Source: Burkholderiales bacterium (GTDB lineage: Bacteria; Pseudomonadota; Gammaproteobacteria; Burkholderiales; Burkholderiaceae_C). From it: a DNA stretch of 64,000 nt. This document shows, in pieces, positions 40,192 to 52,807 of the stretch. Under the pieces are notes generated by a model, which saw only the letters and a list, made by a program, of their open reading frames with translations, searched no databases and was not told the DNA's origin. Within the stretch, counting starts at the first letter, position 1, and each line of letters opens with the position of its first letter. A program made the position numbers and the translations under genes. The stretch spans positions 22,918 to 86,917 of the forward strand of contig JAGWXI010000001.1 in assembly GCA_018969975.1 (NCBI GenBank), written 5' to 3'.

Positions 40192-40306
40192 GCATCTCCT
40201 TATGAAGGGGGTGCTGTGGCCACGCAGGGTCGCCATCGTCGACCGCTAGGCATGGGGTCCGCAGGACTGCCTCGGGCTAAATACAGGTGGCGTGGTGGTG
40301 TCATGG

Positions 40307-41536
40307 TCAGAAATTCCCCACAAACCAATCTTTCACCCGGTCTACTGCTGTTTTAACCGTGCTACTTTTTTGTGACACCTTGAAACCGCGAATGCGCGCC
40401 ACGCGCGCTTCTTCCAACAAGCCCATAGCAGTAGCGGCACGCGGTTGTGACACCATATCTGACAATGCACTGTTGTAGTTGGGAACACCACGGCGCACAG
40501 GCTTTAAGAAAATATCTTCGCCCAACTCCACCATGCCTGGCATCACGGCGCTACCGCCCGTGAGCACAATGCCTGAAGACAGCACCTCTTCATAACCAGA
40601 GTCACGGATAACTTGTTGCACCAAGGAAAAGATTTCTTCCACACGCGGTTCGATAACACCCGCTAAGGCTTGACGGCTCAACATGCGCGGACTGCGGTCA
40701 CCTAAACCAGGAACTTCTACTTGAATTTCAGGGTCTGCCAGCATTTGTTTGGCAAAACCTGAGTCGATTTTGATTTCTTCTGCATCTTTGGTGGGAGTCC
40801 GCAAAGCCATCGCAATATCACTGGTGATCAAGTCGCCTGCAATTGGAATAACGGCTGTGTGGCGAATCGATCCATTGGTAAATATCGCAACATCCGTAGT
40901 GCCTGCGCCAATATCTACAAGCGCCACGCCTAATTCACGTTCATCGTCTGTCAGCACAGACAGACTAGAAGCCAAGGGATTGAGCATCAATTGGTCTACT
41001 TCTAAGCCACAACGGCGTACACACTTGATGATGTTTTCAGCAGCACTTTGTGCGCCGGTGACGATATGCACTTTGGCTTCTAGACGAATACCGCTCATTC
41101 CAATCGGTTCACGCACCTCTTGGCCATCGATGACAAACTCTTGCGGTTGTACTAATAACAAACGTTGGTCTGTCGAGATGTTGATAGCCTTCGCAGTTTC
41201 TACAACGCGCGCCACATCAGGCGCCGTCACCTCGCGGTCTTTCACTGCAACCATACCCGTAGAGTTCATGCCGCGAATATGGCTTCCTGTGATACCGGTA
41301 TAAACACGGGTGATCTTGCAATCGGCCATGAATTCGGCTTCTTTCAAAGCCTGCTGAATACTTTGCACAGTGGCATCAATATTGACTACGACGCCACGTT
41401 TGAGACCGTTGCTAGGCGCTACACCCATACCGGCAAGTTTGAGTTCGCCGCCGGGCAAGACTTCAGCCACGACCACCATCACCTTGGCCGTACCGATATC
41501 TAACCCCACTACCAAATCTTTGTACTCTTTTGCCAT
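40307..41536 (-). CDS. ftsA: Cell division protein FtsA
   Basis: KDLVVGLDIGTAKVMVVVAE; LVDIGAGTTDVAIFTNGSIRHT. Confidence 0.97.
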   Translation of the reverse strand: MAKEYKDLVVGLDIGTAKVMVVVAEVLPGGELKLAGMGVAPSNGLKRGVVVNIDATVQSIQQALKEAEFMADCKITRVYTGITGSHIRGMNSTGMVAVKDREVTAPDVARVVETAKAINISTDQRLLLVQPQEFVIDGQEVREPIGMSGIRLEAKVHIVTGAQSAAENIIKCVRRCGLEVDQLMLNPLASSLSVLTDDERELGVALVDIGAGTTDVAIFTNGSIRHTAVIPIAGDLITSDIAMALRTPTKDAEEIKIDSGFAKQMLADPEIQVEVPGLGDRSPRMLSRQALAGVIEPRVEEIFSLVQQVIRDSGYEEVLSSGIVLTGGSAVMPGMVELGEDIFLKPVRRGVPNYNSALSDMVSQPRAATAMGLLEEARVARIRGFKVSQKSSTVKTAVDRVKDWFVGNF

Positions 41537-41563
41537 AACAGCCTCGTTTCTTACCTAATCTCT

Positions 41564-42394
41564 TTAGTTGCGCGAACTCGCCACTTCCAACGTGCTCACG
41601 CCCTGTAGGCGAATTGCATATCCGTTGTCATGGCGCAAATCCAAGGACTGCAATGCATGCAGTTTTCTACCTAACTTATTCGCCACTGCTACCAATGTTT
41701 GATCCACTCTTTGCATACGCGTTGTGACTTCTGCCACATCACCACGCCCTAACTCAATCACGGCGCCTTGCTTGAGATAAGCGCGCCAACTTCCGCGTTC
41801 GGTAAGCTCTAAATTACCTAATTCCAATGCCAAACCTCGAAACATCGGAACGAGTGCTTGGTGCATCTCCCATACCAATCGCGACTGGTTATCGGGACCT
41901 TTGAGTCGAGGTATCTTTGCATTTTCTAAATCCCCAAGATTTGCCTCAAACACTTCACCAAATTCATTGAGCAAACGCGATTCACCCTCATCCCCCCAAT
42001 AGGCAACTGGTTGATGCTCTTGCAAGGTCACTCGTAACCGGTTGGGGAATTCGCGTTGAATAATCGCCAACCTCACCCACGGAACTCCCTCAAAAGCTTC
42101 TCGTACTTGTCTGAGGTCCGTAGTAAAGAAATTACCTGTCATGCGGGTCGTTACATTAGCCCGCAAAGTGTTTGCGTTGTTATGGTTGACCTCGCCTTCC
42201 ACCGTGATAGCGACTAAATTAAATACAGGTAAGTGCACGGCAGCCCAGAAAACGCTCCATACTGCACCTAGTGCTAAGAATGCAAACATGCATGAACCTG
42301 CAATGTGCATTAACTTCACATCCCATGGAACTTGCAAGACCGTGTTTTTATCGACACGAGCACGGGTATGGGTGGTGTAGCGTGAAGCACTCAT
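41564..42394 (-). CDS. ftsQ: Cell division protein FtsQ
   Basis: Single TM and POTRA-like domain ([24 protein letters not shown]), [27 protein letters not shown]. Confidence 0.94.
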   Translation of the reverse strand: MSASRYTTHTRARVDKNTVLQVPWDVKLMHIAGSCMFAFLALGAVWSVFWAAVHLPVFNLVAITVEGEVNHNNANTLRANVTTRMTGNFFTTDLRQVREAFEGVPWVRLAIIQREFPNRLRVTLQEHQPVAYWGDEGESRLLNEFGEVFEANLGDLENAKIPRLKGPDNQSRLVWEMHQALVPMFRGLALELGNLELTERGSWRAYLKQGAVIELGRGDVAEVTTRMQRVDQTLVAVANKLGRKLHALQSLDLRHDNGYAIRLQGVSTLEVASSRN

Positions 42395-43374
42395 TTTTTA
42401 GCACCACTTTCCACATGGTCCAATGTGGCGCTGTTGAGTAATTCAAGACACAAATCTTCATAACTAATTCCTGCTGCCTTAGCAGAGATTGGCACGAGAG
42501 AATGGCTGGTCATCCCAGGAGATGTATTCATCTCTAATAAAAATGGTTTGCGGTCTGTTGCGCGCAACATGATGTCTGCGCGGCCCCAACCGCGGCAGTT
42601 CAGTGCTCGATAAGCAGCAACTACCAAGGCTTGAATAGCGCGCTCTTCCTTTTCTGGTAAGCCGCTAGGACAGTGGTATTGCACGTCGTTAGTAAAGTAC
42701 TTGTTTTGGTAGTCGTAGGCTCCATCTGGTGCTGCAATGCGCACGACAGGTAAAGCACGCGCTTGCATCCCGTTACCCAAGACAGGACAAGTTAGTTCTT
42801 CGCCAAGAATAAATTCTTCACAAAGCAAATCGGGGTCGTATTGGGTTGCTAGCTGAGCGGCTGCTTCTATGGCTGGTGCAGAGGTGACTTTGGTAATGCC
42901 AATCGATGAGCCTTCGCGGGGTGGCTTGACGATCAGGGGCAAACCCAGGGTTTGTGGAATTGCGGCAATCGCTTGCGCAGATTGCTCATCGGGTGCAAGA
43001 CTTACCGACTTGGGCGTTGATAAACCCAGTGCTGTCCAAATTCGTTTAGTCATTACCTTGTCCATTGCAATTGCAGAGGCCATGACACCCGATCCTGTGT
43101 AAGGGATTCCTAACAGCTCAAGTGCACCTTGCACCGAACCGTCCTCACCGTAGCGGCCATGCAAGGCAATAAAGGCATGGGTAAAGCCTTTCACTTTGAG
43201 TTGATCCATCGCTTCGCTAGCTGGATCAAAAGCATGCGCATCTACACCTTTGCTGCGCAATGCATGCAAAACACCTTGACCCGACATGATGGAGATTTCA
43301 CGTTCAGCTGAACGTCCGCCCATCAATACCGCAACTTTGGCCTTACTGATGTTGAATGTCTTGTTATGCGTCAT
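42391..43374 (-). CDS. ddl: D-alanine--D-alanine ligase
   Basis: [23 protein letters not shown]-grasp; [15 protein letters not shown]. Confidence 0.96.
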   Translation of the reverse strand: MTHNKTFNISKAKVAVLMGGRSAEREISIMSGQGVLHALRSKGVDAHAFDPASEAMDQLKVKGFTHAFIALHGRYGEDGSVQGALELLGIPYTGSGVMASAIAMDKVMTKRIWTALGLSTPKSVSLAPDEQSAQAIAAIPQTLGLPLIVKPPREGSSIGITKVTSAPAIEAAAQLATQYDPDLLCEEFILGEELTCPVLGNGMQARALPVVRIAAPDGAYDYQNKYFTNDVQYHCPSGLPEKEERAIQALVVAAYRALNCRGWGRADIMLRATDRKPFLLEMNTSPGMTSHSLVPISAKAAGISYEDLCLELLNSATLDHVESGAKK

Positions 43375-44798
43375 GACTTTTCCACCAAACCATTGAATGG
43401 CTCTTGCGCTATAGACAAAACTTGTGCTGGAACTTGTCCTATCGATCCGGCACCCATGCACATCACCACATCCCCGTCTTGGGCATTTTCATAAATTACT
43501 TGTGCCAGTCCGTGTATGTCTTCAGCAAACACCAAAGAGTCAAAACCTGCCCTGCGTAATGCACGAGTCAGAGTGCGTCCATCTGCTTCTTGGATGGGTT
43601 CTTCACCTGCCGCATACACCTCGGTGAGTAACAAGATATCAGGGCGCGACAACACCTCGACAAAGTCGTTGAAGCAATCGCGTGTGCGTGTGTATCTATG
43701 CGGTTGAAAAGCCAGAATAAGCCTTCTGTCCTTGAAAGCACCTCTTGCAGCAGCCAAAGTGGCGGCTAGCTCTACAGGGTGATGGCCATAATCTTCTATC
43801 AACGTGAAAAAACCACCATATTTGGCTTCTACTTCGCCATGGCGTTGAAAACGTCGGCCAACGCCTTTGAATTCTGACAAGGCTTTTTGTACTGCTGCAT
43901 CAGGCACATCTAATTCCACAGCAACTGCAATCGCTGCCAATGCATTCAATACATTGTGTTCGCCTGCTAAATTTAAATCTATATCCATGTCGGCAAGCGC
44001 AATCCCATTTCGTCTTTGCACAGTAAATTGCATGCGGCCGTTATTTGCTTGAACATTGACAGCACGGACTTGCGCATCACCATCAAAGCCATAACTCGTG
44101 ATGGGCCGCGATACCTCCGGCAAAATGCTTCGCACAGCTGGATCATCAGTACACAAAATTGCGGAGCCATAAAAAGGCATACGATGCAGGAAATCGATGA
44201 ACGCATGCTTCAAATTATTGAAATCATGGCCATAGGTTTCCATATGGTCTGCATCTATATTTGTCACAACGGCCATCACTGGCAATAGATTTAAAAATGA
44301 TGCATCCGATTCATCCGCTTCGACCACGATGTAGTCACCTGCACCAAGTTTGGCATTTGCGCCCGCGCTATTTAAACGTCCGCCAATAACAAAAGTCGGA
44401 TCCAAGCCAGCTTGCGCTAAAACGCTTGCAACCAAACTAGTGGTCGTCGTCTTGCCGTGAGTTCCTGCAATGGCAATACCTTTTTTCAAACGCATCAACT
44501 CTGCCAGCATGACAGCCCGCGGCACTACAGGTATTAATTTGGCATGCGCAGCAGCCACCTCCGGGTTATCAGCTTGAACCGCTGTCGAGGTCACGACAGC
44601 GTCGGCACCCACGATGTGCGCAACCGCATGGCCCACATAGGTACGAATTCCCAATCCTGCTAATCGTTTCAAAGCTGCGCTGTCAGACAGGTCAGAGCCT
44701 GAGACGCTATAGCCTAAATTCAACAACACCTCGGCAATGCCACTCATTCCAGAGCCACCAATACCGACAAAGTGAATATGGCGAATCGCGTGCTTCAT
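43371..44798 (-). CDS. murC: UDP-N-acetylmuramate--L-alanine ligase MurC
   Basis: [39 protein letters not shown]. Confidence 0.97.
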   Translation of the reverse strand: MKHAIRHIHFVGIGGSGMSGIAEVLLNLGYSVSGSDLSDSAALKRLAGLGIRTYVGHAVAHIVGADAVVTSTAVQADNPEVAAAHAKLIPVVPRAVMLAELMRLKKGIAIAGTHGKTTTTSLVASVLAQAGLDPTFVIGGRLNSAGANAKLGAGDYIVVEADESDASFLNLLPVMAVVTNIDADHMETYGHDFNNLKHAFIDFLHRMPFYGSAILCTDDPAVRSILPEVSRPITSYGFDGDAQVRAVNVQANNGRMQFTVQRRNGIALADMDIDLNLAGEHNVLNALAAIAVAVELDVPDAAVQKALSEFKGVGRRFQRHGEVEAKYGGFFTLIEDYGHHPVELAATLAAARGAFKDRRLILAFQPHRYTRTRDCFNDFVEVLSRPDILLLTEVYAAGEEPIQEADGRTLTRALRRAGFDSLVFAEDIHGLAQVIYENAQDGDVVMCMGAGSIGQVPAQVLSIAQEPFNGLVEKS

Positions 44799-45871
44799 GC
44801 AACTGCCTCTGCGCTTACTAAGTGCTCACAAATCGCTACTGTTTTTTCAGTTGCATCGGTTTTGCGCAAGGCATAGGCTTTCTCCGCAATATCTACTAAT
44901 TTTTCACGTGTCAGCGTTTGCAATAAATCTGCCAATCCTTGCGCTGTAAGTTCCGCTTGCGGTAATAGCCAACCCCCTCCAGCATCGACTACAAATTTGG
45001 CGTTTTTTGTTTGGTGATCATCTACAGCATGCGGAAATGGCACATAAATAGCTGCAACACCAATTGCCGCTAATTCAGAGACAGTACTTGCGCCAGCACG
45101 TGCAATCACCACATCAGCATGTGCAAAGGCTTGGGCAGTGTCTTCAATAAAAGGGGTCAAAGTTGCTTGCACATCCGCTTGTTCGTAAGCCAGGTGGAGA
45201 GCGTCAATTTGCTTGGCTCCGCTTTGATGGATCACCACAGGACGACGAAATTCAGACATCAAAGCCAATGCCTGCGGTACGACCGTGTTGAGCGCTTGTG
45301 CCCCCAAACTTCCGCCCACTACTAATAATTGCAGGGGTCCATGACGTTTGGTAAGTCGTTCACGAGGACGCGCTTGCCTGATAAAAGCTTCGCGTAAAGG
45401 GTTGCCTATCCATTCAGATTTTTTCAACACATTGGGAAATGTTGTTAAAACTTTATTAGCAAACACCGCAAGCACCTTGTTGGACATTCCTGCTACGGAA
45501 TTTTGTTCATGCAAAACTAACTTACGTCCTGTAATTGCTGCAACGATCCCTGCTGGCAAACTGATGTAGCCCCCCATTCCCAAGACTACATCGGGCTTGA
45601 TTCGGCGCATAACTTGAAGACTTTGCCAACACGCGCGAAGCAATGTGAATGGCAACAAGATAAAAGTCAACAAGCCTTTACCGCGCACACCTTTGAACTG
45701 CACGGTCGCCAATTCAAAACCATGCGGTGGTACCAACTGACTCTCCATACTTGGTGAGGCTGCACCCAACCAACACACATTCCAACCTCGTTCGCGCAAG
45801 CGATGAGCAACTGCCAGTCCAGGAAAAATATGCCCTCCTGTTCCTGCGGCCAAGATGAGTGCAGTTTTCAT
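44795..45871 (-). CDS. murG: UDP-N-acetylglucosamine--undecaprenyl-diphospho-MurNAc-pentapeptide GlcNAc transferase MurG
   Basis: [24 protein letters not shown]. Confidence 0.97.
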   Translation of the reverse strand: MKTALILAAGTGGHIFPGLAVAHRLRERGWNVCWLGAASPSMESQLVPPHGFELATVQFKGVRGKGLLTFILLPFTLLRACWQSLQVMRRIKPDVVLGMGGYISLPAGIVAAITGRKLVLHEQNSVAGMSNKVLAVFANKVLTTFPNVLKKSEWIGNPLREAFIRQARPRERLTKRHGPLQLLVVGGSLGAQALNTVVPQALALMSEFRRPVVIHQSGAKQIDALHLAYEQADVQATLTPFIEDTAQAFAHADVVIARAGASTVSELAAIGVAAIYVPFPHAVDDHQTKNAKFVVDAGGGWLLPQAELTAQGLADLLQTLTREKLVDIAEKAYALRKTDATEKTVAICEHLVSAEAVA

Positions 45872-47163
45872 AAACGCCCTCCATGCATGAGTACACGGTT
45901 CTCAAAATCCACCCGCAAAACCACAGCTATTGCAATTAAATTGAGCAAAATGGCTGAGCCGCCATAGCTCATCAAGGGAAGCGTTAATCCCTTGGTGGGG
46001 AGTGCACCTAGGTTCACGCCAATATTGATAAAGGATTGAAAACCAATCCAAACTCCAACGCCTTGGGCTACCAATCCCGCAAAAACGCGATCCATGGCAA
46101 TGGCTTGTCGCCCTATGTACATGATGCGGCGTGTTAACCACATAAACATTCCAATAATGACCACTAAGCCGACAAAACCAAATTCCTCACCAATTACGGC
46201 TAATAAGAAGTCGGTGTGCGCTTCTGGTAGCCAATGCAATTTCTCCACACTTCCGCCCAGACCAACACCAAATATTTCTCCGCGACCGATCGCTATCAAG
46301 GAATGGGTAAGTTGGTAACCTTTTCCAATAGCGTTGGTAGCACTCCACGGATCAAGATAAGCAAAGATTCGTTCGCGCCTCCATTCTGAAGATGCAATGA
46401 TCATCACAAAGACGCAGACAATCAAAAACGCCATCAATAAGAACATTCGGGCATTAACGCCACCTAAAAATAGAATGCCCATGGCTATTACAGCAATTAC
46501 TAGAAAAGCGCCCATATCGGGTTCGGCCAGCAAGAGCGATCCCACTATGGCTACCGCAGCAGCCATAGGCAATACAGCCGCAAAGAACTGTTCTTTAATT
46601 TCCATCTTGCGAACCATGTAGTTAGCTGCATACAGCAGCACGCCCCATTTGGCTAATTCAGAGGGTTGAAAATTGATAAATCCAAAACTAATCCAGCGGC
46701 GTGCTCCATTGATAGTTTTTCCAAAGAATGGAATCAGCACCACGATGAGCAAGGCGATGGATGCGATAAAAACCCAAGGCCCAAGTCGCTCCCAGGTATT
46801 CAATGGAATTTGAAATGCAACAAAAGCCGCAACAAATGCCACGATGAGCGAAACGCAATGGCGAATCAGAAAATGGGTTGAAGAGTAAGTTCCACCGGTT
46901 CTTGGGTTGTCTGGTAATGCAATTGAAGCGGAGTAAACCATCACCAAACCAATCATGAGCAAAGCAAATGTGACCCACACCAATGGCTGATCAAACCCTT
47001 TGACATGCACCGGTGCAGCTGTTGTGCGGGTAAATTCTGTTCCCTGCACACGAACTGGTAATGCGTCAAAGTCAGCTTGCGGGCGTACACCAAATTTTGT
47101 TAGCAGCAATTGAAACCAACGCAAAGCTAGGGCTAGCGGAAAGTACGCGGCAAGTTTGGTCAT
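45868..47163 (-). CDS. ftsW: Lipid II polymerase/flippase-family SEDS protein FtsW
   Basis: [33 protein letters not shown]; within dcw cluster. Confidence 0.96.
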   Translation of the reverse strand: MTKLAAYFPLALALRWFQLLLTKFGVRPQADFDALPVRVQGTEFTRTTAAPVHVKGFDQPLVWVTFALLMIGLVMVYSASIALPDNPRTGGTYSSTHFLIRHCVSLIVAFVAAFVAFQIPLNTWERLGPWVFIASIALLIVVLIPFFGKTINGARRWISFGFINFQPSELAKWGVLLYAANYMVRKMEIKEQFFAAVLPMAAAVAIVGSLLLAEPDMGAFLVIAVIAMGILFLGGVNARMFLLMAFLIVCVFVMIIASSEWRRERIFAYLDPWSATNAIGKGYQLTHSLIAIGRGEIFGVGLGGSVEKLHWLPEAHTDFLLAVIGEEFGFVGLVVIIGMFMWLTRRIMYIGRQAIAMDRVFAGLVAQGVGVWIGFQSFINIGVNLGALPTKGLTLPLMSYGGSAILLNLIAIAVVLRVDFENRVLMHGGRL

Positions 47164-48698
47164 ACCTGTAAGCCTCCACTGGCTTCTACAACAGAGCCCA
47201 TTTCATGTGCCAATTCTTCAACTGCATGCTCAAATATTTCGCCACGGTGGACATAGTTACGAAACATATCAAGACTTGCGCACGCTGGGGACAACAGCAC
47301 GGCGTCTCCCGTCTTAGCGAGGTTTTTGCATAACTTGACCGCTTCTTCTAGGCTCGCAGCGTCTTGTATGTGTACACCTGTTTTATCCAGCACCTGATGG
47401 AGTGCCGGTGCATCTTTACCAATCAGCACTAAAGCTCTTACGAATTGCGCAATCGGTTTGACTAATGGTGAAAAGTCTTGCCCTTTGCCATCCCCGCCCG
47501 CTATCAATACGATTCGTCTATCCGCTCCTAGGCTATTGATAGCTGCCACAGTAGCACCTACATTGGTGCCTTTGCTGTCATTGAAGTATTCAACACCGTC
47601 TAGCAGTGCAATCGACGCTAATCGATGGGGCTCTCCCCTGTATTCACGCAAGGCATACAACATAGCGGCCAACGGAGCACCCGTTGTGCTAGCCATGGCT
47701 AATGCAGCCATCGCATTGAGTGCGTTATGGCGACCACGAATACGTAAGGCATCTATGGGTAGTAAACGTTGAATATATATTTCTGGTTCTGCATAAGTGC
47801 GCGTTTTTCTGGTTTCATCTGCATCTAATGCGCGTACTAACCACGTCATGCCATTAACAGTTTCTAATCCCCAGTCACCATGGCGCGTTGGCATATCAGA
47901 TCCAAATCGCATGATCTCGCGTGGTGGTTGCTTGCTACCTTTGGTTTTGACAATAGGGGCTGGCAACAAAGCCCGGACCAAAGGATCGTCACGGTTGATC
48001 ACACTACAGCCATAGTGCCCAAAGATATGCGCTTTGGCTTGCGCATAGGCTTGCATGTCTCCATGCCAATCAAGATGGTCTTGGGTCAAGTTCAGCACTG
48101 TGGCTGCTGAAGGTGCAAAGGTGTCGACCTGATCGAGTTGAAAACTTGATAACTCCAATACCCATGCTTGTGGCCACTGGGTTTGCTCTTGATCTATCGC
48201 CGCAGACAAGGTGTCAAGCAGAGTAGGTCCAATATTTCCAGCTACTGCCACGCGCTGACCAGCGCGCTCTAGCAGCTGCGCTGTCAATGTTGTCACCGTT
48301 GTTTTGCCATTCGTTCCCGTAATAGCCAGTACATGAGGTGCGTATTGCTGGTTGGTTTTTAAATCCTCCAGAGCTTTTGCAAACAAGGTGAGCTCGGTCC
48401 CTACCCATAAACCTGCAGCTTTTGCTGCTTGCCATACAGGCGCTACCGATTCAGGACTTAAACCAGGGCTTTTAAAGACCGCACGAATAGCTTGTCCCTC
48501 CACCAGTGAGGCATCAAATGGTCCGTGTTTAAACACTACTCCAGGATGTTCTTCTTTTAACTGCGCAAGATGGGGAGGGTTTTCGCGCGAATCAACTACC
48601 ACAAGGTCTGCACCGTGGCGAACGCACCAGCGCACCATAGCAAGCCCTGAGTCGCCTAGACCCAAGACAAGGACCGAGAGTTGTTGCAATGAATGCAC
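47160..48698 (-). CDS. murD: UDP-N-acetylmuramoylalanine--D-glutamate ligase MurD
   Basis: [39 protein letters not shown]. Likely GTG start near 48698 rather than the ORF-track start inside mraY. Confidence 0.95.
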   Translation of the reverse strand: MHSLQQLSVLVLGLGDSGLAMVRWCVRHGADLVVVDSRENPPHLAQLKEEHPGVVFKHGPFDASLVEGQAIRAVFKSPGLSPESVAPVWQAAKAAGLWVGTELTLFAKALEDLKTNQQYAPHVLAITGTNGKTTVTTLTAQLLERAGQRVAVAGNIGPTLLDTLSAAIDQEQTQWPQAWVLELSSFQLDQVDTFAPSAATVLNLTQDHLDWHGDMQAYAQAKAHIFGHYGCSVINRDDPLVRALLPAPIVKTKGSKQPPREIMRFGSDMPTRHGDWGLETVNGMTWLVRALDADETRKTRTYAEPEIYIQRLLPIDALRIRGRHNALNAMAALAMASTTGAPLAAMLYALREYRGEPHRLASIALLDGVEYFNDSKGTNVGATVAAINSLGADRRIVLIAGGDGKGQDFSPLVKPIAQFVRALVLIGKDAPALHQVLDKTGVHIQDAASLEEAVKLCKNLAKTGDAVLLSPACASLDMFRNYVHRGEIFEHAVEELAHEMGSVVEASGGLQV

Positions 48699-48706
48699 AG
48701 AAATAA

Positions 48707-49885
48707 TTACCTTAATTTCAAAGTAGACATGCCCACCAAACACAACAGCATGGTGATGATCCAAAACCGAACAACCACTTGTGTTTCGGTCCAGCCTGAT
48801 TTTTCAAAATGGTGGTGCAGCGGTGCCATTTTCAAAATACGTCGACCTTCGCCGTATTTTTTCTTGGTGTATTTGAAGTAGCCCACCTGCAACATCACAG
48901 ACAGTGCTTCCACCACAAAAATTCCTCCCATGATGGCCAGCACAATTTCTTGACGCACGATCACCGCGATCGTGCCCAATGCGCCACCCAAGGCCAGCGC
49001 ACCTACATCCCCCATAAAGACTTGGGCTGGATAAGTGTTAAACCATAAAAATGCTAAGCCCGCGCCTGCCATAGCTGCACAGAAAATCATGAGCTCACCT
49101 GAACCAGGTATGTAGGGAAATATCAGGTACTTTGAATACACCGAACTACCTGTGACATAGGCAAACACACCCAGCGCTGATCCCACCATGACAACGGGCA
49201 TGATGGCCAAACCATCTAATCCATCGGTCAAATTAACAGCATTACTCGACCCCACAATCACCAGATAGGTCAATATGACAAAACCAAATACGCCCAGGGG
49301 ATAACTCACTTCTTTCATAAAGGGCAATAACAAGCCCGCTTTAGGAGGCAAGTCCACATCGAAACCAGATTGCATCCACGAATAAAACAATTCAAGTACG
49401 CGTAAGTTACTGCTCTCCGATATGCTAAAAACCAAGTACAGGGCTGCAATTAATCCAATCAAGGATTGCCACAAGTATTTTTCGCGTGAACGCATTCCTT
49501 CTGGGTCTTTGTACACAACTTTTCGCCAGTCATCGACCCAGCCAATAGCACCAAATCCAAAGGTCACTAGCATCACGATCCATACAAAGCGGTTCGTCAG
49601 ATCAGCCCACAGCAAGGTGGATACACCTATGCCAATCAATATCAAAACACCCCCCATGGTGGGTGTTCCCGTTTTAACCTTATGCGTTTGCATAGCGTAA
49701 TCACGTATGGGCTGTCCGATCTTCAATGACACCAGATGCCTTATTACTGCAGGGCCCGCAAATAGGCCAATCAGCAATGCGGTTAGCGCTGCCATCACAG
49801 CACGAAATGTGATGTACTGAAACACCCGAAAAAATCCAAATTCAGGCGACAGGCTTTGTAACCATTGCGCCAAAGTGATCAGCAT
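48707..49885 (-). CDS. mraY: Phospho-N-acetylmuramoyl-pentapeptide-transferase MraY
   Basis: [50 protein letters not shown]. Confidence 0.97.
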   Translation of the reverse strand: MLITLAQWLQSLSPEFGFFRVFQYITFRAVMAALTALLIGLFAGPAVIRHLVSLKIGQPIRDYAMQTHKVKTGTPTMGGVLILIGIGVSTLLWADLTNRFVWIVMLVTFGFGAIGWVDDWRKVVYKDPEGMRSREKYLWQSLIGLIAALYLVFSISESSNLRVLELFYSWMQSGFDVDLPPKAGLLLPFMKEVSYPLGVFGFVILTYLVIVGSSNAVNLTDGLDGLAIMPVVMVGSALGVFAYVTGSSVYSKYLIFPYIPGSGELMIFCAAMAGAGLAFLWFNTYPAQVFMGDVGALALGGALGTIAVIVRQEIVLAIMGGIFVVEALSVMLQVGYFKYTKKKYGEGRRILKMAPLHHHFEKSGWTETQVVVRFWIITMLLCLVGMSTLKLR

Positions 49886-51303
49886 GGTGTGGTCTCCTGT
49901 CTATCTTGTTCTGTTTGATTGGATAAGGCCTCTAGCACCCGCTCCATCCGCATAAAGCGCGAGCCCTTCACCAATAAGCTTGATATGCCAGGTAATTCTT
50001 TGCGTACTTGCAGATTGAGAGCGCCTATGTCACTAAAGTGTTGCGCGCTTGTTCCACAGGCTTGCGCTGCGGATATTGTGAGATCACCTAGACACAAAAC
50101 GCGGTCTATTCCTTTGAGGTGGGCATACAGGCCTACTTCTTTGTGAAATTCAGGCCCTTGGCTACCGACTTCTCCCATGTCACCCAAAACCAACATTTGC
50201 GGCTTGGGCAGTTCAGCCAATAAATCGATAGCCGCTTTGACTGAATCAGGATTAGCGTTATAGGTGTCATCCACCACATTTACTTCTTTGTTTGCTAGTT
50301 TGATGCAATAGGCAAGAGAACGTCCTTTGACAGGCTTGAAGAGTTCTAGTCCTTGTGAAATTTTTTCAATTTCAATACCTGCAGCTAAAGCTGCAGTAAC
50401 AGCAGCTAATGCATTGCTAACGTTATGTCTGCCTGCGCAATGCAACTTGGTTTTGAAGTTACCCTGAGGTGTTGTTATTTCTAATTTCCAATGGTCACCT
50501 TGCCATTGGGCCTGGGTGAGGAAGACATCTGCTTTATTTGATATTTCTTGGGAGGGCTGCATCGAGAAAGTCATACAAACCCTCTTATCTGCTTGCTCTC
50601 TCCAAACAGCTGTGTGTGGATCATCTGCAGGAAATACCGCTATTCCATCTGCGTTCAAAGCTGAGATGGCTTCGCCGTTTTCTTGTGCAACAGCTGCAAC
50701 GCTAGCCATAAATTCTTGGTGCTCTCGTTGTGCGTTGTTCACCAATGCCACGGTGGGTTGTGCCATAGCCGCAAGCTGGGCAATTTCACCCTGGTGATTC
50801 ATGCCTAATTCAATAACTGCGCAGCGGTGAAATTTGCGTAAGCGCAAAACAGTAAGAGGGACTCCAATTTCATTATTCAGATTACCCTGCGTAGCCAGCG
50901 CACCGTCACCAAATGCGCTACGCAAAATACTACCCAGCATTTGTGTAACAGTTGTTTTTCCATTACTTCCGGTGACAGCAATCACAGGAAGATGCAATTG
51001 ATTTCTCCATCCTTTGGCCAACTGACCAAGCCCTATGCGCGTATCAGGCACTTCAACGCAAGCGATATCGGGATGCGATTTTCCATAAGCCACCATTGCT
51101 GCGCTAGCACCACTTTGGCTTACTTCCAGCAAAAAATCATGGGCATTAAAGCGCTCCCCTTCTAATGCAACAAATAAATCCCCCGCCTCTACACTGCGGC
51201 TATCTGTGTGAATGCGTTCAATAGAGACCGAACTATTGCTGATGGTGCGAGCGCCGACAAGCCATTTGGCAGCGTCTTCTAGCCTTAAATGCATATCAGA
51301 CAT
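49879..51303 (-). CDS. murF: UDP-N-acetylmuramoyl-tripeptide--D-alanyl-D-alanine ligase MurF
   Basis: [15 protein letters not shown]; Mur ligase; start taken at [14 protein letters not shown], overlapping murE. Confidence 0.96.
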   Translation of the reverse strand: MSDMHLRLEDAAKWLVGARTISNSSVSIERIHTDSRSVEAGDLFVALEGERFNAHDFLLEVSQSGASAAMVAYGKSHPDIACVEVPDTRIGLGQLAKGWRNQLHLPVIAVTGSNGKTTVTQMLGSILRSAFGDGALATQGNLNNEIGVPLTVLRLRKFHRCAVIELGMNHQGEIAQLAAMAQPTVALVNNAQREHQEFMASVAAVAQENGEAISALNADGIAVFPADDPHTAVWREQADKRVCMTFSMQPSQEISNKADVFLTQAQWQGDHWKLEITTPQGNFKTKLHCAGRHNVSNALAAVTAALAAGIEIEKISQGLELFKPVKGRSLAYCIKLANKEVNVVDDTYNANPDSVKAAIDLLAELPKPQMLVLGDMGEVGSQGPEFHKEVGLYAHLKGIDRVLCLGDLTISAAQACGTSAQHFSDIGALNLQVRKELPGISSLLVKGSRFMRMERVLEALSNQTEQDRQETTPC

Positions 51304-52807
51304 GCAAGCTCCTTTTTTGTAGTGCTTGCTGTGCGTGCCATTGGTCACGAAAGGGAAGTTTCACGCCTTTGATCTCTTGGTAAAACTCATGCCCTTTGCC
51401 TGCAATCAACACAACATCACTTTTGTTAGCTTGTTCTATGGTGATGGCAATAGCTTGCGCTCTATCACAGACTATGCGTGCTGATTGCGGTGTTTGTAAA
51501 CCTTTTTGCATGTCACGCAAAATAGCCTCTGGGTCTTCGTTTCTTGGGTTGTCACTCGTGAGTACGATGTGTTGCGCTAGCGTTTCTGCTGCAGCGGCCA
51601 TTAACGGGCGTTTACTTTTGTCTCTTTCACCACCACATCCAAAAATACAAATGAGCTCTCCACCACGCAAGGATGCCAAGGGCTTTAAAGCATGTAATAC
51701 TTTTTCTATCGCATCAGGAGTATGCGCAAAGTCCACCACAACCAGAGGTTCGCCAACTGCACCTAATAATTCCATGCGACCAGGTACGGCGGGTAAATGC
51801 TTACATGCTTGCACTGCGTCTTCTAAGCAGTGTCCTAGCGCACACAGGCAGGTAATCACACCGGTTAAATTACTAACGTTGTAGTCACCCACCATAGTGG
51901 TTTCTAAGTCGTAAGAAGATTCACCTTGCTTCAATGCAAATTGAACACCGCGCTCTGAATACTGAATTTCACTTGCTTGGATATGCTGCAATCCCTCGAA
52001 GGCACTTTGTACCAACGCAGAGAATGTCCAGATTTGCAGAGTTTGATTTTTTTCTAGCTTCTTCGCCAACCACCGCCCTTTTGGATCATCGATATTGATA
52101 ACTACAACTTCAATACCCGGCCAGTCGAATAATGTTTCTTTGGCTTGCCAGTACCTTTCCATATCCTTGTGATAGTCCAGATGATCCTGAGAAAAATTAG
52201 TAAACATGGCTAATTTGACTTGCGTGCCATCTAGTCGATGTTCAGCTATACCGATGGAGGATGCCTCCATCACACAGCAGACAACACCTTCATCCACCAT
52301 TTCACGTAAGTGCGATTGCAACAAAACGGGGTCTGGGGTTGTCATTCCAGAATACGTCAATTGCTCTGGTCGCCCCATGCCTAATGTTCCAACGATTGAA
52401 GAAGGAATCTTGCGTTGTTCTAATGCATGGGCTAGCCACCAAGCACATGTCGTCTTGCCATTTGTTCCCGTGATGGCAATAACGTCCATCTCTTTGCTTG
52501 GATGTTGGTAAAAACTAGCTGCAATTGAACCGCTGGCAGATGGAAGTCCGCTGTAACTCGCTACTTGGTCTGGCGGGACATTTAACTTGTCCCAATCAAA
52601 TACTGCAGAGCCGGTTTCTTCGACTAAACATGCGCCAGCGCCTTTTTCTAGTGCAATGGGAACGAAGTTGCGTGCATCGTATGTCGCACCAGGCCAAGCA
52701 ATAAAACCGTCTTGGGGTTTTATTTTTTTACTATCCGTACGCAAGCATCCTGAGACACGTTCGCGTAACCATTGGGCGGCTTGTTCGGGTGTTTGCAGTC
52801 TTTGCAT
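51296..52807 (-). CDS. murE: UDP-N-acetylmuramoyl-L-alanyl-D-glutamate--2,6-diaminopimelate ligase MurE
   Basis: [27 protein letters not shown] motif. Confidence 0.96.
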   Translation of the reverse strand: MQRLQTPEQAAQWLRERVSGCLRTDSKKIKPQDGFIAWPGATYDARNFVPIALEKGAGACLVEETGSAVFDWDKLNVPPDQVASYSGLPSASGSIAASFYQHPSKEMDVIAITGTNGKTTCAWWLAHALEQRKIPSSIVGTLGMGRPEQLTYSGMTTPDPVLLQSHLREMVDEGVVCCVMEASSIGIAEHRLDGTQVKLAMFTNFSQDHLDYHKDMERYWQAKETLFDWPGIEVVVINIDDPKGRWLAKKLEKNQTLQIWTFSALVQSAFEGLQHIQASEIQYSERGVQFALKQGESSYDLETTMVGDYNVSNLTGVITCLCALGHCLEDAVQACKHLPAVPGRMELLGAVGEPLVVVDFAHTPDAIEKVLHALKPLASLRGGELICIFGCGGERDKSKRPLMAAAAETLAQHIVLTSDNPRNEDPEAILRDMQKGLQTPQSARIVCDRAQAIAITIEQANKSDVVLIAGKGHEFYQEIKGVKLPFRDQWHAQQALQKRSLHV

